Source: Agapetus fuscipes (Eukaryota > Arthropoda > Insecta > Trichoptera > Glossosomatidae). From it: DNA of 64,000 nt. The stretch covers positions 8,122,001 to 8,186,000 of the forward strand of contig OX637343.1 in the NCBI GenBank assembly GCA_951799405.1, given 5' to 3'. Positions 50,398 to 60,959 of this stretch are shown here, in pieces. The notes under the pieces were generated by a model, which ran no database searches, was not told the DNA's origin, and saw only the letters and a program-made list of their open reading frames with translations. The position numbers and the translations under genes are program-made. Position 1 is the first letter of the stretch; every line of letters begins with the position of its first letter.

Positions 50398-51732
50398 ATG
50401 GCAACCAAAGTGAACATCAAGGACCTCAAAGTCACTGAGCTTAAAAATGAGCTTCTGGAGAGGGACCTGGAGACCTCAGGAGGGAAGGCGGCCTTACAGG
50501 CACGCCTCATGGAGGCCTTAGAACAGTCAGGCGAAGACCCGGCATATTTTGTCATGGCGTCTGGAGGGGACCGCGCCTTGGACGAGCTAAACCTCAGCAT
50601 CACCGGAAACTTCACTTCCATGGAGGAAAAGCTGAAAGGGGAGATGGCTGACAACGCCAAGACCCTGAAAGTGGAGATGGCTGACAACGCCAAGACCCTA
50701 GAGGAGAAAATGGCCAGCAACTTGACGGACCTGAAGGCTGAGATCGCTGAAAACACCAAGACCCTGGAGGAGAAGATGACCGGGCTGGAGGAGAAGATGG
50801 CCGACAGCGCCAGGACCCTGAAGGGAGAAATAGAGGTGAAGCTGACTGGTTTTGAGGAAACAGTTGCGGAAATGAAAACCCGCATTTCCACCCTGGAGGA
50901 CCGTCTGCGTGCCGAGCTGGCTGACAAGTGCCAGATGGAGTCCACCAGGATATCCCCCAAAGGCCTTCACGACGAGATCGACCAGGGATGCTCAACTCCA
51001 ACCAGGGTCACAAGAGGGGATGATGACCCTTCCCTAGCAAAGCACAACCTCCCAACCTTCGACGGGAAGACGTCGTGGGAGGAATACTTGACCCTCTTTG
51101 AGACGGCTGCCATGATGGGAGCCTGGAGCCAGCAGAAGAAGGCTTCGGTTCTCAGCCTGTCGCTCCGAGGAGACGCTCTCAGGGTTCTGCAGGCCATACC
51201 CCTGGACAACCGTGGTGACTTTGGGCAGCTGAAGCAGCGCTTGGATATGCGCTATGGCCACAAGTGCCTGGAGCAGCTGTACAAGTCGCAGCTGAACACA
51301 AGGGTGCAGAAGCCCAACGAGAGCCTCCAGGAGTTTGAAATGGACATCGCCCGCCTGGTACGAGACGCTTACCCGACAGCCTCCGACGACATCTGTGAGA
51401 GCTTGGCAGTGGACAAGTTCCTAAATGGATTGCGGGAATGGGAGACGCAACAAGCCGTAAAACTGGCCCATCCCAAGGCTTTGAACGAGGCGCTCAGCCA
51501 AGCTCTCGAGTTTGAGGCTGTCAAACAGTCCATCAGGGGCCACGCCAGGGTTCGTGCAGTCGAGGCAGAGGAGGTCAAGCTACCTACAACCGAGGAGCTA
51601 ATTGAAAAAGTGCTGGAACGTCTGAGACCTCGAAGACGAGACCCACGCTGCTGGAACTGCGGACAGCTGGGCCACCTTAGCACCAAGTGTCCCAAGCCTC
51701 AGAAACCCAGAAAACAGGCTGCGGAAAACTAG
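50398..51732 (+). CDS. gag: Gag of LTR element 2 with SAP-like motif and coiled coil
   Basis: The 444-residue structural protein starts at the first ATG of the frame, about 660 bp after the LTR. Residues about 8-42 (LKVTELKNELLERDL, then SGGKAALQARLMEAL) fit the SAP motif, a helix-turn-helix module that binds DNA in chromatin proteins. Residues about 75-185 are a coiled coil built from diverged repeats of the type EMADNAKTL. A capsid-like retrotransposon gag region follows (WEEYLTLFETAAMMGAWS, LRGDALRVLQ). One CCHC zinc knuckle is at 418-431 (CWNCGQLGHLSTKC). The C-terminus overlaps the pol frame by 52 nt. A SAP motif and tandem coiled-coil repeats are not part of a minimal Gypsy gag; the SAP call is by pattern only. 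Confidence 0.9.
   Translation: MATKVNIKDLKVTELKNELLERDLETSGGKAALQARLMEALEQSGEDPAYFVMASGGDRALDELNLSITGNFTSMEEKLKGEMADNAKTLKVEMADNAKTLEEKMASNLTDLKAEIAENTKTLEEKMTGLEEKMADSARTLKGEIEVKLTGFEETVAEMKTRISTLEDRLRAELADKCQMESTRISPKGLHDEIDQGCSTPTRVTRGDDDPSLAKHNLPTFDGKTSWEEYLTLFETAAMMGAWSQQKKASVLSLSLRGDALRVLQAIPLDNRGDFGQLKQRLDMRYGHKCLEQLYKSQLNTRVQKPNESLQEFEMDIARLVRDAYPTASDDICESLAVDKFLNGLREWETQQAVKLAHPKALNEALSQALEFEAVKQSIRGHARVRAVEAEEVKLPTTEELIEKVLERLRPRRRDPRCWNCGQLGHLSTKCPKPQKPRKQAAEN
51681..51732 (+). promoter_or_regulatory. gag/pol overlap, probable -1 frameshift region
   Basis: The pol frame is open from 51681 (the preceding TAG is at 51678-51680) and lies in the -1 frame relative to gag, whose stop is at 51730-51732. 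No canonical XXXYYYZ heptamer is present. The closest is G GAA AAC at 51723-51729, directly before the stop. Confidence 0.6.
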
Positions 51733-54700
51733 AAAGGGTTAATGGGAAGGGGCAACCGTTGACCCACGCTGGAGAGGCCCTGAAATCTGCTGCTACTGTC
51801 GCAACCGTGAGAGGAAAAGCCAGCAGCATTTTTATCAATGGCATAATAGATGGAGTAACTCGTGAACTACTGGTGGACACGGGAGCAACCAGGACAATTC
51901 TGAGACGCGACATAGTGGCACGAGGTAAGCAGATTGCACCAACAAAGTGGTCTCTGCACACCGCCACGGGAGAGTCAGCACAGGTGTATGGGGAGACGAT
52001 TGCCACCTTCCAAATTGGCAGCACCACTTTTGATCATCGGACGTTGGTGGCCAACATTGAAGAAGACATTATATTGGGAATGGACATACTGGACAGATTT
52101 GGGTGCAGTTTAAATTTAAAGAAAGGGTCCATTAAAATTGGAAATGAAGAAGTCATCCTGCAAAGACGGAAAGAACTGGCTGCACGTGTTATCCTAGCCA
52201 AGAATACCGAAGTGAAGGGGCGATCCGAGATGATAGTGAGTGCCCGCCTGGATTCCAGTAGTACAAATGACCAAATCTGTATGATAGAACCGGAGAACAT
52301 GGACAATGTTAACAAAGGAGTCATGGTGGCAAGAACAGTGATTCGCGCAAAGGAGACCATTCCTGTCAAGATCATGAATGTGAACAGCTACCCAGTTAAA
52401 ATGAATGAAGGTTTTGTTTTGGGCAGATGTGAGAGGATAACTTCCATTGTGCAACAGATGACAAACATGTCATGCGAAGGAAACAAATTGTCAACACAAT
52501 TGGAAGCCCTGGTCCACGACGCTTCCCAAGGTCTAACCGAGGAAAACAAACGGAGAGTGAGGAGTTTGATCTGCCGCTACCAGAACATTTTCGAGGACTC
52601 TAATGGCCGTCTGGGAAGAACCAAGGTAGTGCGACATAGCATAGACACCGGAGAAGCGAGACCAATAAAACAGGCTCCAAGAAGACTACCCTTTGCAAAG
52701 CGGGAAGAAGCTGACAAGATCATCAAAGACATGAGCAAGGATGGCATCATAGAACCATCAAGTAGCCCTTGGACATCCCCGGTGGTACTGGTGAAAAAGA
52801 AGGATGGTACCACGAGATTTTGTGTGGACTACAGACTGCTCAACGATGTTACGAAAAAGGATAGTTACCCTCTGCCAAGGATTGACGACACCTTGGACAC
52901 ATTGGCAGGATGCACCATTTTTTCCACATTGGATCTGAAAAGTGGCTACTGGCAAGTTGAATTGGATGCCAAAGATAAGGAGAAAACTGCATTCTCGACT
53001 GGATCTGGACTTTGGCAGTTCACCGTGATGCCATTTGGCTTATGCAATGCCCCCGCCACGTTTGAAAGGCTGATGGAGAATGTGCTGCGAGGACTATCAT
53101 GGGAAACCTGCCTGGTATACTTGGATGACATAATCATCCTGGGAAAGGACTTCAACCATCAGTTGAGAAATCTGGAGCAAGTTTTCGGGCGACTACAAGA
53201 CGCTGGACTGAAGCTCAACCCGAAAAAGTGTAACCTGTTCAAGAAACAAGTGAATTACCTGGGACACATAGTTTCTCAACGTGGAGTTGAAGTTGACCCT
53301 GCCAAAATCAAGGCAGTAAGAGACTGGCCCGTGCTGAAGGACAAACATGAAACTAGGAGTTTCCTGGGGCTGTGCACTTATTACAGGAGGTTTGTGCCAA
53401 GATTTGCGGACATTGCAAAACCGCTCACCAAGCTTACGGAAGAAAACACTCGCTTCCATTGGAGTGATTCCTGCGCACAAGCATTTGAAGAGCTTAAGGG
53501 AAGATTAACAAGTGCCCCCATCTTGAGCTACCCACGAAAAGATGGAAAGTTCATCCTGGATACCGACGTTAGTAATGTGGGGATAGGAGGCGTCCTTTCC
53601 CAAATACAGGATGGGCATGAGACTGTTCTGGGTTACTTCAGTAAAGTGCTTTCCAAGCCAGAACGAAATTATTGCGTGACCAGACGAGAGCTTCTTGCCG
53701 TGATAAAATCAGTGGAACACTTCCGCAAATACTTGTACGGGAGAAAATTCACACTACGGACTGATCATGCTGCACTGGTTTGGCTTCTGAAATTCAAAAA
53801 CCCAGAAGGGCAAGTGGCTAGATGGATTGAAAGGCTCCAGGAGTATGATTATGACTCCGAACATAGACCTGGCACGCTTCATCGAAATGCGGACGCATTA
53901 TCCAGACGACCATGCGCCAGTGACTGCAAACATTGCAGCAAGATGGAGGACAAGGTAGCAATTGTCCAAAGGACGACCACCGAAGATGAGGACTGGCAAG
54001 ATGAAAAATTGGCGCAAGACCAACTGAATGATCCGGACTTGAAGTATGTGATGGAATGGGCGCGAGAAGGAGAAAGGCCAACCTGGGAAAAACTCGCCCC
54101 CTTATCACCAACTGTCAAGGCTTATTGGGCTCAATGGGGATCCATAGTGATAGAAGGAGGGTTTCTGAAACGAAAGATCGAGAAGGAAGACGGCACACTT
54201 AGAAGAAAGCAAACCCTCGTTCCGAGGAGCCGAGTACCGGAAATCCTTGGACTGCTGCATGGAGGAACTTCTGGAGGACATCTAGGCGTTAAGAAGACGC
54301 TGGAGAAAGTGAAAGAGCGATTTTACTGGATCAACTGCAGCGAAGACGTCAAAGATTGGTGTCGAAAATGTGTAACCTGTGCAACGGCCAATGGACCGCA
54401 AAGGAAAAGGCGAGCACCAATGCGTCAGTACAATGTTGGCAGCCCCTTTGAAAGAATTGCCATCGACATAGCTGGCCCATTTCCTACAACTGAGAAGGGT
54501 AACAAGTACATCATGGTGGTGATGGATTACTTCAGCAAGTGGGTGGAAGCTTACTCAATCCCTAACCAAGAGGCCGTAACCGTGACTGAAGTTCTAGTTA
54601 CCGAATTTATCAGCAGGTTTGGCGTACCCCTGGAATTACATTCTGATCAGGGAAGGAACTTTGAAGCTGCTATCTTCCAGCAAATGTGTGAGCGGCTAGG

Positions 54701-55949
54701 GATCTACAAGACCAGGACCACTGCGCTACATCCACAGTCTGATGGAATGGTGGAAAGGATGAACCGTACCGTGGGGAGGTACTTAGCCAAAGTAGTGTCC
54801 AGCCATCAGCGGGACTGGGACCGACATCTGCCTTTGTTCTTATTGGCTTACCGGTCGGCTGTTCAGGAAACGACGAAGAAGACTCCCAGCAGCATACTGT
54901 TTGGGCGAGAAATGCGACTTCCTTGTGATCTCAAATTTGGCTGCAAACCAGGTGAAGACCTAGCCGGAGAAGACTATGTGACAGACCTTCGCAGGAGGCT
55001 GGATGACATCCATGATCAGGTCCGCATGAACATCGGGGAAGCCAGCGATCAAATGAAGGAGCGCTATGACACCAGAGCTGACAGCATGGGGTACAAAGCT
55101 GGTGACTGGGTGTGGCTTTTTGACCCCAAGAGGCGCCAAGGATACTGTCCGAAACTTCAGCGTTCCTGGGACGGGCCGTACGAGATCTTGGAGCGCATCA
55201 ACGATGTGGTCTACCGCATAAAAAAGAGACCAAACGGAAAACCAAGGGTCGTGCACTACAATCGCCTCTCACCATACCTAGGCGATAATGATGACCAACC
55301 AGCCCAAAAAGTACGACAGTGCGTCGCATCCAAAAGATCACCAGCCTTTGAGACGTTTTGGGAGAACGCGAAGGCAGGGCAGAAGTTTCGCCATGGAGTG
55401 ACCACAGAAGTCCACAAGGACTTATTTGAGGTCACTAGGGACCACACACTGGCATGCAGTGTACCGGAAGATCTAGATATGTCTAGAGGAATTGCACGGG
55501 TCTTCCGATACAAATTCGGAGAACCGCAACCCTCGAGCAGCCCGCAAGGAAGAGCTCTGAGACTACCGAAGGGGCGTCAACAAGCATACTGCCTGGTTGT
55601 CCCGGATTCCAGCAACCTGGAAGAGGACTACAAGGCATTGTGGGACGGCCTTGTTGAGCTGCGTGACTACATGTTGGAGGATCAGCAGGCGCGTCTGGCA
55701 ATACCGAAGATGGGTGGCGGCCGCGCTAATCGAGACTGGCGGATAATCCGGAGTATGATTGAAGCAGTGTTCTCGGGAGTCGGCATCAGCGTCATGGTGT
55801 GCTGCGAGCAAGCGCAGCCGAGAGCCAGTGGGGAGAAATCCGTGGACTGCCACTTCTTCCTGACCACAGGGTGTCGACGTGGATCAGCATGCCCCTACCT
55901 ACACAGAGTCAAGACTGTTCCGGGACGAAACAGTCTAGGTGGGGGGTAG
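51687..55949 (+). CDS. pol: Pol of LTR element 2: PR-RT-RH-IN plus macrodomain and CCCH finger
   Basis: The frame is about 1420 residues, expressed presumably by frameshifting; numbering is from 51687, which is not a proven start. Protease: LLVDTGAT, Asp64. Reverse transcriptase: YLDD at 478-481. RNase H: LDTDVS with Asp at 625 and 627. Integrase: His858, His865, Cys895, Cys898, then Asp927, Asp987 and Glu1023 (DX35E), and a GPY/F-like segment (SWDGPYEILERI). From about 1238 to 1372 a TARG1/OARD1-like macrodomain follows (KDLFEVTRD, MSRGIARVFRYKFG, MIEAVF). A CCCH finger is at 1388-1406. The recalled catalytic Lys and Asp of the TARG1 family align with Pro1306 and Ala1347, so it may bind ADP-ribose without hydrolysing it. 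The extension is unusual for this family, which normally ends soon after integrase. Confidence 0.93.
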   Translation: MSQASETQKTGCGKLERVNGKGQPLTHAGEALKSAATVATVRGKASSIFINGIIDGVTRELLVDTGATRTILRRDIVARGKQIAPTKWSLHTATGESAQVYGETIATFQIGSTTFDHRTLVANIEEDIILGMDILDRFGCSLNLKKGSIKIGNEEVILQRRKELAARVILAKNTEVKGRSEMIVSARLDSSSTNDQICMIEPENMDNVNKGVMVARTVIRAKETIPVKIMNVNSYPVKMNEGFVLGRCERITSIVQQMTNMSCEGNKLSTQLEALVHDASQGLTEENKRRVRSLICRYQNIFEDSNGRLGRTKVVRHSIDTGEARPIKQAPRRLPFAKREEADKIIKDMSKDGIIEPSSSPWTSPVVLVKKKDGTTRFCVDYRLLNDVTKKDSYPLPRIDDTLDTLAGCTIFSTLDLKSGYWQVELDAKDKEKTAFSTGSGLWQFTVMPFGLCNAPATFERLMENVLRGLSWETCLVYLDDIIILGKDFNHQLRNLEQVFGRLQDAGLKLNPKKCNLFKKQVNYLGHIVSQRGVEVDPAKIKAVRDWPVLKDKHETRSFLGLCTYYRRFVPRFADIAKPLTKLTEENTRFHWSDSCAQAFEELKGRLTSAPILSYPRKDGKFILDTDVSNVGIGGVLSQIQDGHETVLGYFSKVLSKPERNYCVTRRELLAVIKSVEHFRKYLYGRKFTLRTDHAALVWLLKFKNPEGQVARWIERLQEYDYDSEHRPGTLHRNADALSRRPCASDCKHCSKMEDKVAIVQRTTTEDEDWQDEKLAQDQLNDPDLKYVMEWAREGERPTWEKLAPLSPTVKAYWAQWGSIVIEGGFLKRKIEKEDGTLRRKQTLVPRSRVPEILGLLHGGTSGGHLGVKKTLEKVKERFYWINCSEDVKDWCRKCVTCATANGPQRKRRAPMRQYNVGSPFERIAIDIAGPFPTTEKGNKYIMVVMDYFSKWVEAYSIPNQEAVTVTEVLVTEFISRFGVPLELHSDQGRNFEAAIFQQMCERLGIYKTRTTALHPQSDGMVERMNRTVGRYLAKVVSSHQRDWDRHLPLFLLAYRSAVQETTKKTPSSILFGREMRLPCDLKFGCKPGEDLAGEDYVTDLRRRLDDIHDQVRMNIGEASDQMKERYDTRADSMGYKAGDWVWLFDPKRRQGYCPKLQRSWDGPYEILERINDVVYRIKKRPNGKPRVVHYNRLSPYLGDNDDQPAQKVRQCVASKRSPAFETFWENAKAGQKFRHGVTTEVHKDLFEVTRDHTLACSVPEDLDMSRGIARVFRYKFGEPQPSSSPQGRALRLPKGRQQAYCLVVPDSSNLEEDYKALWDGLVELRDYMLEDQQARLAIPKMGGGRANRDWRIIRSMIEAVFSGVGISVMVCCEQAQPRASGEKSVDCHFFLTTGCRRGSACPYLHRVKTVPGRNSLGGG
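55936..55949 (+). promoter_or_regulatory. Polypurine tract of element 2
   Basis: AGGTGGGGGGTAG directly precedes the 3' LTR and overlaps the pol stop codon. Confidence 0.7.
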
Positions 55950-56424
55950 TGTTATGTAAATATAAATATTGAAATAAGTATGGGTAGTTATAGTTATAAG
56001 AGTCCTCATAGGTATAGGTAGGTAGGATCGATAATTGTGTATAAGTGTAGAATTCTCTAGGCTAAGTAGGTACTTGTTATAATTATAGGAATTCTGTATT
56101 ACATTTGTAGGTAGGATTTTGGTTGTATCTCTAGGTAGTACGTGAAGCGTCGAGAAGTAATAATTACTCTGGAACCGTCTGGCGACTTTAGTTCTGGATC
56201 ATACTGCTCTGAAGAGTATAAAGGTGCGAATGGCCTGCAGAGCGGGCCAGTATCATAGCGACTAACAAACACATCGAAGCCATCTGACCAGTGAACCGAA
56301 ACCAATGGAATAATCGAGAAAGTAGTGTGAAAATAAATTTTGTAACTGTGTAAAATAAATAACTATTGAAGGAGACCTGTGTATTTTTAATTTGGAAAGA
56401 CAATTGAACCCTAATTTCGTAACA
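55950..56424 (+). repeat. 3' LTR of element 2
   Basis: This 475-bp direct copy of the 5' LTR differs at two substitutions (near 56288 and 56370) and a 2-bp insertion near 56395. Confidence 0.95.
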
Positions 56425-56511
56425 GTATTATCATTATAACAACTATTATTACTTAGCTTAAAGTATTATTTTTTAAGCTCATAGAAGTATTTGTTTATTT
56501 TTTTATTTCAG

Positions 56512-56873
56512 GAAAGAGAGAATACTCCAGGCTCCAAACACAAACGGTTATTATATCTCAAACCGCGCCGACACTTCTTCCAGCACTCCTGCTACCACAA
56601 AATGGTCCCAGGAATACAACGGACCTGGCAAGATTGCAAACAGGCCGTCCCAGTACAACCAATACCCGGCACAATCCGGAAACTTGGGGTACGGACCCAC
56701 TCATGAAGCTCTAGCTGTGACAGGAGGTCAGAGGAAGGAGGTCTCAGAGACAGACTTGTATCTCCTCGGTGCCATAGAGAAGCTGGTGTACCGAGTGGAT
56801 TTCATGGAGAAGAGGCTGAAGAAGACAGAGGAGTTGGTTTATTACCTGATGGCTGGGAATAAGAAGAGTCCAG
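56512..56873 (+). CDS. C-type lectin exon 2: linker and helix
   Basis: Acceptor TTTCAG, donor GTTTGT; phase 2 in, phase 1 out (one base, 120 codons, one base). It encodes a Tyr/Asn/Gln/Ser-rich region (RPSQYNQYPAQSGNLGYG) and then ETDLYLLGAIEKLVYRVDFM, a likely amphipathic or coiled-coil neck of the kind that precedes many lectin domains. Confidence 0.85.
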
Positions 56874-57261
56874 GTTTGTTATTTATTTTTTGATATTTCT
56901 GACAATGGTTTCACGATAAAAAATAAGTCCTTTGTTTCCCACAGTTCAATAGAATCAAGATTCATCTTGTTCTTGTTTTTATTCTATAAAATTTACCAAG
57001 GATCAAATATAAATTTTCACAATGTTAACATGTTAACACAAAAAACCATTCAAAGTATAACAAATAAATTGCACAGAATCTGTACTCGACTTTCTTGCAA
57101 AAATTAACCCACTGTATGACTTATGTGAAGCTAGAATCATCTACCGGCTTATGCCGTTTCAATAAAAAATATAAAATCAATTTTATTCCACCGCGGTGTG
57201 TACCTGCATACTTGTACTATATGGATATAGCCATATAAATACTTAAATGAATAGACATATT

Positions 57262-57366
57262 TGGTTGATTTATTTGTTGAGCGCCGTTTTGTGTGAATCA
57301 CACCTCAAGAGCCCTCTGCGAGGTTGGTCTTCTCTGGAAAAAGCGCCAATTACACAAGAAAGATCC
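57262..57366 (-). mobile_element. SINE1a 3' tail
   Basis: The minus strand carries GCAGAGGGCTCTTGAGGTG and the tail towards CAACAAATAAATCAACC; the head is missing. Confidence 0.7.
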
Positions 57367-57620
57367 TTGACTTATAGGTTGGTATAAAGCTGACCACCCA
57401 TAGTGTAAAAAATAATTTACTTTGTCAATGTCACCCCTGTTTCAAGGAAAGTCGGCAAGAGTTGCAGGTTTTATGTTCATTTGAGATTTGGTTTTAAATT
57501 GTAAGTACACATTCAGCGTTTTTAAGCGCGAATTTACACGTGTCTGTTTCTGGGCATGCATTTGATATGAGTTTTTAATTTTAATATATCTTTGCAACTT
57601 AGATTTTAGAATCTAGAATC
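57367..57620 (+). repeat. REP-E copy, near full length
   Basis: It runs from CCTTGACTTATAGGTTGGTA to CTTAGATTTTAGAATCTAGA. It directly abuts the SINE1 remnant. Confidence 0.85.
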
Positions 57621-57639
57621 TAGATATATAGATGGTCAT

Positions 57640-58930
<1,291 letters not shown>

Positions 58931-59108
58931 GGCTTCAACAAGTGGATCCAAATGAATTTGTGGATCAAATAAGTAATAGACTGGTCAATAGGCGCAATTT
59001 GGGCTCTTAGTGGGGCGAAACTTACGTAGGGGGAGATAGGAGGGCAATAGTTCAATAAAATTTTGTGACTTCTTGTGTTTTAAATGTCTTACAATGTGTT
59101 TTCTCCAG

Positions 59109-59294
59109 AGCCTTGCACCAAGAACTTCACTCGCGTGGGCCTGAACTGCTACCACTTTGGCATCAGCAGGCAGCTGGACTGGAAGGCGGCCAGCGAGGCC
59201 TGCAAGGGGCTCGGGGCCACCCTGGGGGAGATGGAGAGCATCGAGGAGAACCAGGACGTGGTCACTTACATACAGGCCAACAAGCCACTCAGAG
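59109..59294 (+). CDS. C-type lectin exon 3: first half of the lectin domain
   Basis: Acceptor CTCCAG, donor GTGAGC; phase 1 in and out. It encodes CTKNFTRVGLNCYHF, whose two cysteines mark a long-form domain, then WKAASEACKGLGATLGEMES, the canonical helix region with the conserved cysteine. Confidence 0.93.
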
Positions 59295-59551
59295 GTGAGC
59301 ATCAACATGCTTTATTTCAATGCCATTTTGTGAAATAGTGCAACCCTACAATCTGAAATCTAGGTTGCAAAGATATCGCTACCTTAAAAAAAATTATAAA
59401 ACGCATTGGTCCAGTAGGTATACAAACAAACATTGCTTATATAAAATCACCTCTGTTGGAAATAAGACAAACAAGCACTTAGGTGGCAATATTAGCTTGT
59501 GCTTTTTAACATGTCTCTTTCACAATTTAAAAGCATATTTCTCATTTCTAG

Positions 59552-59838
59552 GTAAGGACTTCTGGACAGGAGGTCTAAACCCTGGTCTCCTCTGGATCTG
59601 GTCTAACTCCGCTCGCCCTGTGTCTCAAAGCGGCTCAAAGAACCAAACCCTCGCAGCACCAGCCATCCAGGGTTCAGGGAGATGCCTTAAACTGGCGTAC
59701 AATCCAACAATAAGGAGCTACTACTATCTGGGGTCAGACTGCGCCGGGAAACAGAGCTACATCTGTGAGATACTCGACAAGACCCTTAGCAACAACATCA
59801 ATAGAATAGCGAGGGAGCTTAATCTAGATTTCAACTAA
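59552..59838 (+). CDS. C-type lectin exon 4: second half of the lectin domain
   Basis: Acceptor TTCTAG, phase 1 in, stop TAA at 59836-59838. It encodes DFWTGGLNPGLLWIWSNSAR, then GRCLKLAYN, GSDC and YICE, completing six cysteines. The sugar-binding EPN/QPD and WND motifs of mannose- or galactose-binding lectins are absent. Confidence 0.93.
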
Positions 59839-60060
59839 AAAGATAAAACTGAGTTAGCTTGCTGGAGTTGATTATTGTGCTTCTTTTTATAAAAACTTGT
59901 ATGGAATTGAGTGGTGCCTTGCTAATCCGGACAGACAAGAAACAGACCCTTGACAGATTATCAAGATGTCCGGAAAGATGTTTTTAATGTCAAAATATTA
60001 TAATGGGTACAGAACTAGAATAAATAAAAGATGTATGTGCTTTTTCTTTTTCCCCCAATG
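59839..60060 (+). other. 3' UTR of the C-type lectin gene with poly(A) signal
   Basis: AATAAA lies at 60019-60024, about 180 bp after the stop codon, in AGAATAAATAAAAG, a plausible end of the transcript. Confidence 0.65.
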
Positions 60061-60065
60061 CCGAT

Positions 60066-60305
60066 ACAGGCCATAAAAACTGAATAAGTGGCGTATTCAG
60101 CTAAACTGTGTTTCTCAGTAAAATGCACCTTTTTTCTACAAGAGAAAACATTTAAAAAAAAATTAAAATCTTGTAGTTTCAAAGTTTTTCTTGAGGGCTT
60201 CCTTATAATAATTAGTTCACTTACTATGTGAAGTTACACCAAATATAATGTGTTTTACACAATTTCTCAGATCAGTGAATCAGCACTTGTTCAGTTTTAC
60301 CTGAG
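60066..60305 (-). mobile_element. Family D MITE-like repeat, inverted
   Basis: AAACTGAATAAGTGGCG at the left and TTGTTCAGTTTTACCTGAG at the right are inverted ends; the interior matches 40243-40505. Confidence 0.65.
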
Positions 60306-60470
60306 AGGTGGCCATATCTCTCCTTCGCCTCCTGTAGCATTCACCTCCAGTTCCTCCTATCCTCAGTGGCTGACTTCCAACTTGTCACCTGGAGAAGCTG
60401 CGCTGCATCCCCTCTCATTCTGACCCACCTCAGTCCTGGGTCTTCCTACTTCCAAGTTGTACTAGTGAAA
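60305..60470 (-). pseudogene. Non-LTR retrotransposon C-terminal tail
   Basis: The minus strand encodes LRWVRMRGDAAQLLQVTSWK and, with a stop between, EDRRNWR and MLQEAKERYGHLS. This is the usual end of a LINE polyprotein. Confidence 0.65.
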
Positions 60471-60955
60471 AACTAATGTGTGAGCAGTCTAAGCCTTTGG
60501 CGTGAGGTTGAAAACCCACACAATGCTTGTGAAATGCTTCCTGCTTCCCTGTGAATGCCCCCCACTACCGCTCGTATTGTCTGGCTTTCCGCAGTCGATC
60601 ACCGAATACAATGAATTCTGGATTAACAAGGCCCTAATATTGTTGATACTCTTAAGTTGTGAGAGCTACAAATCTGTAAAAAACCATTGATGCACTTATA
60701 TCCAATATATTTACCATCTAGTCTTCCAGGTGTAAGAAATATGATTGTAATAATTTATTGTAAAATAAAATAATAACAAACAATTGCCATTCTTTTTATT
60801 CACATATCAACATTTTTGCAATGGTTATTGTTGTGTATCGCTAGCATGGATATTTGAAATCTGGATCTAATGGACTTGCAATGTGTTTTTGCACGGATGT
60901 TACAAATCTGAATTTTTCTTGGTGGGCGACACACGTGTTTGTAATTAGGTTTTTT
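60471..60955. other. No feature recognised
   Basis: No exon-like frame or repeat shared with the rest of the window was recognised. Confidence 0.35.
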
Positions 60956-60959
60956 TTTT

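Larger units (their letters stand above)
49264..56424 (+). mobile_element. LTR element 2: Ty3/Gypsy-type retrotransposon with macrodomain (7161 bp)
   Basis: Direct LTRs (473 and 475 bp; TGTTATG...CGTAACA) enclose gag and pol, with a 4-bp target duplication GTAT (49260-49263 and 56425-56428). The LTRs differ at two bases and one 2-bp indel by eye, so the insertion is fairly recent. Domain order is PR-RT-RH-IN with a GPY/F-like end, then a macrodomain and a CCCH finger. Coding base composition is balanced, in contrast to element 1. It lies in sense orientation in intron 1 of the lectin gene. Confidence 0.95.

Noticed and set aside
55400..55949. The pol extension of element 2 as an env or chromodomain
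   Set aside because: No signal peptide or membrane helix, and no chromodomain aromatic pattern; the residue pattern fits a macrodomain and a CCCH finger instead.
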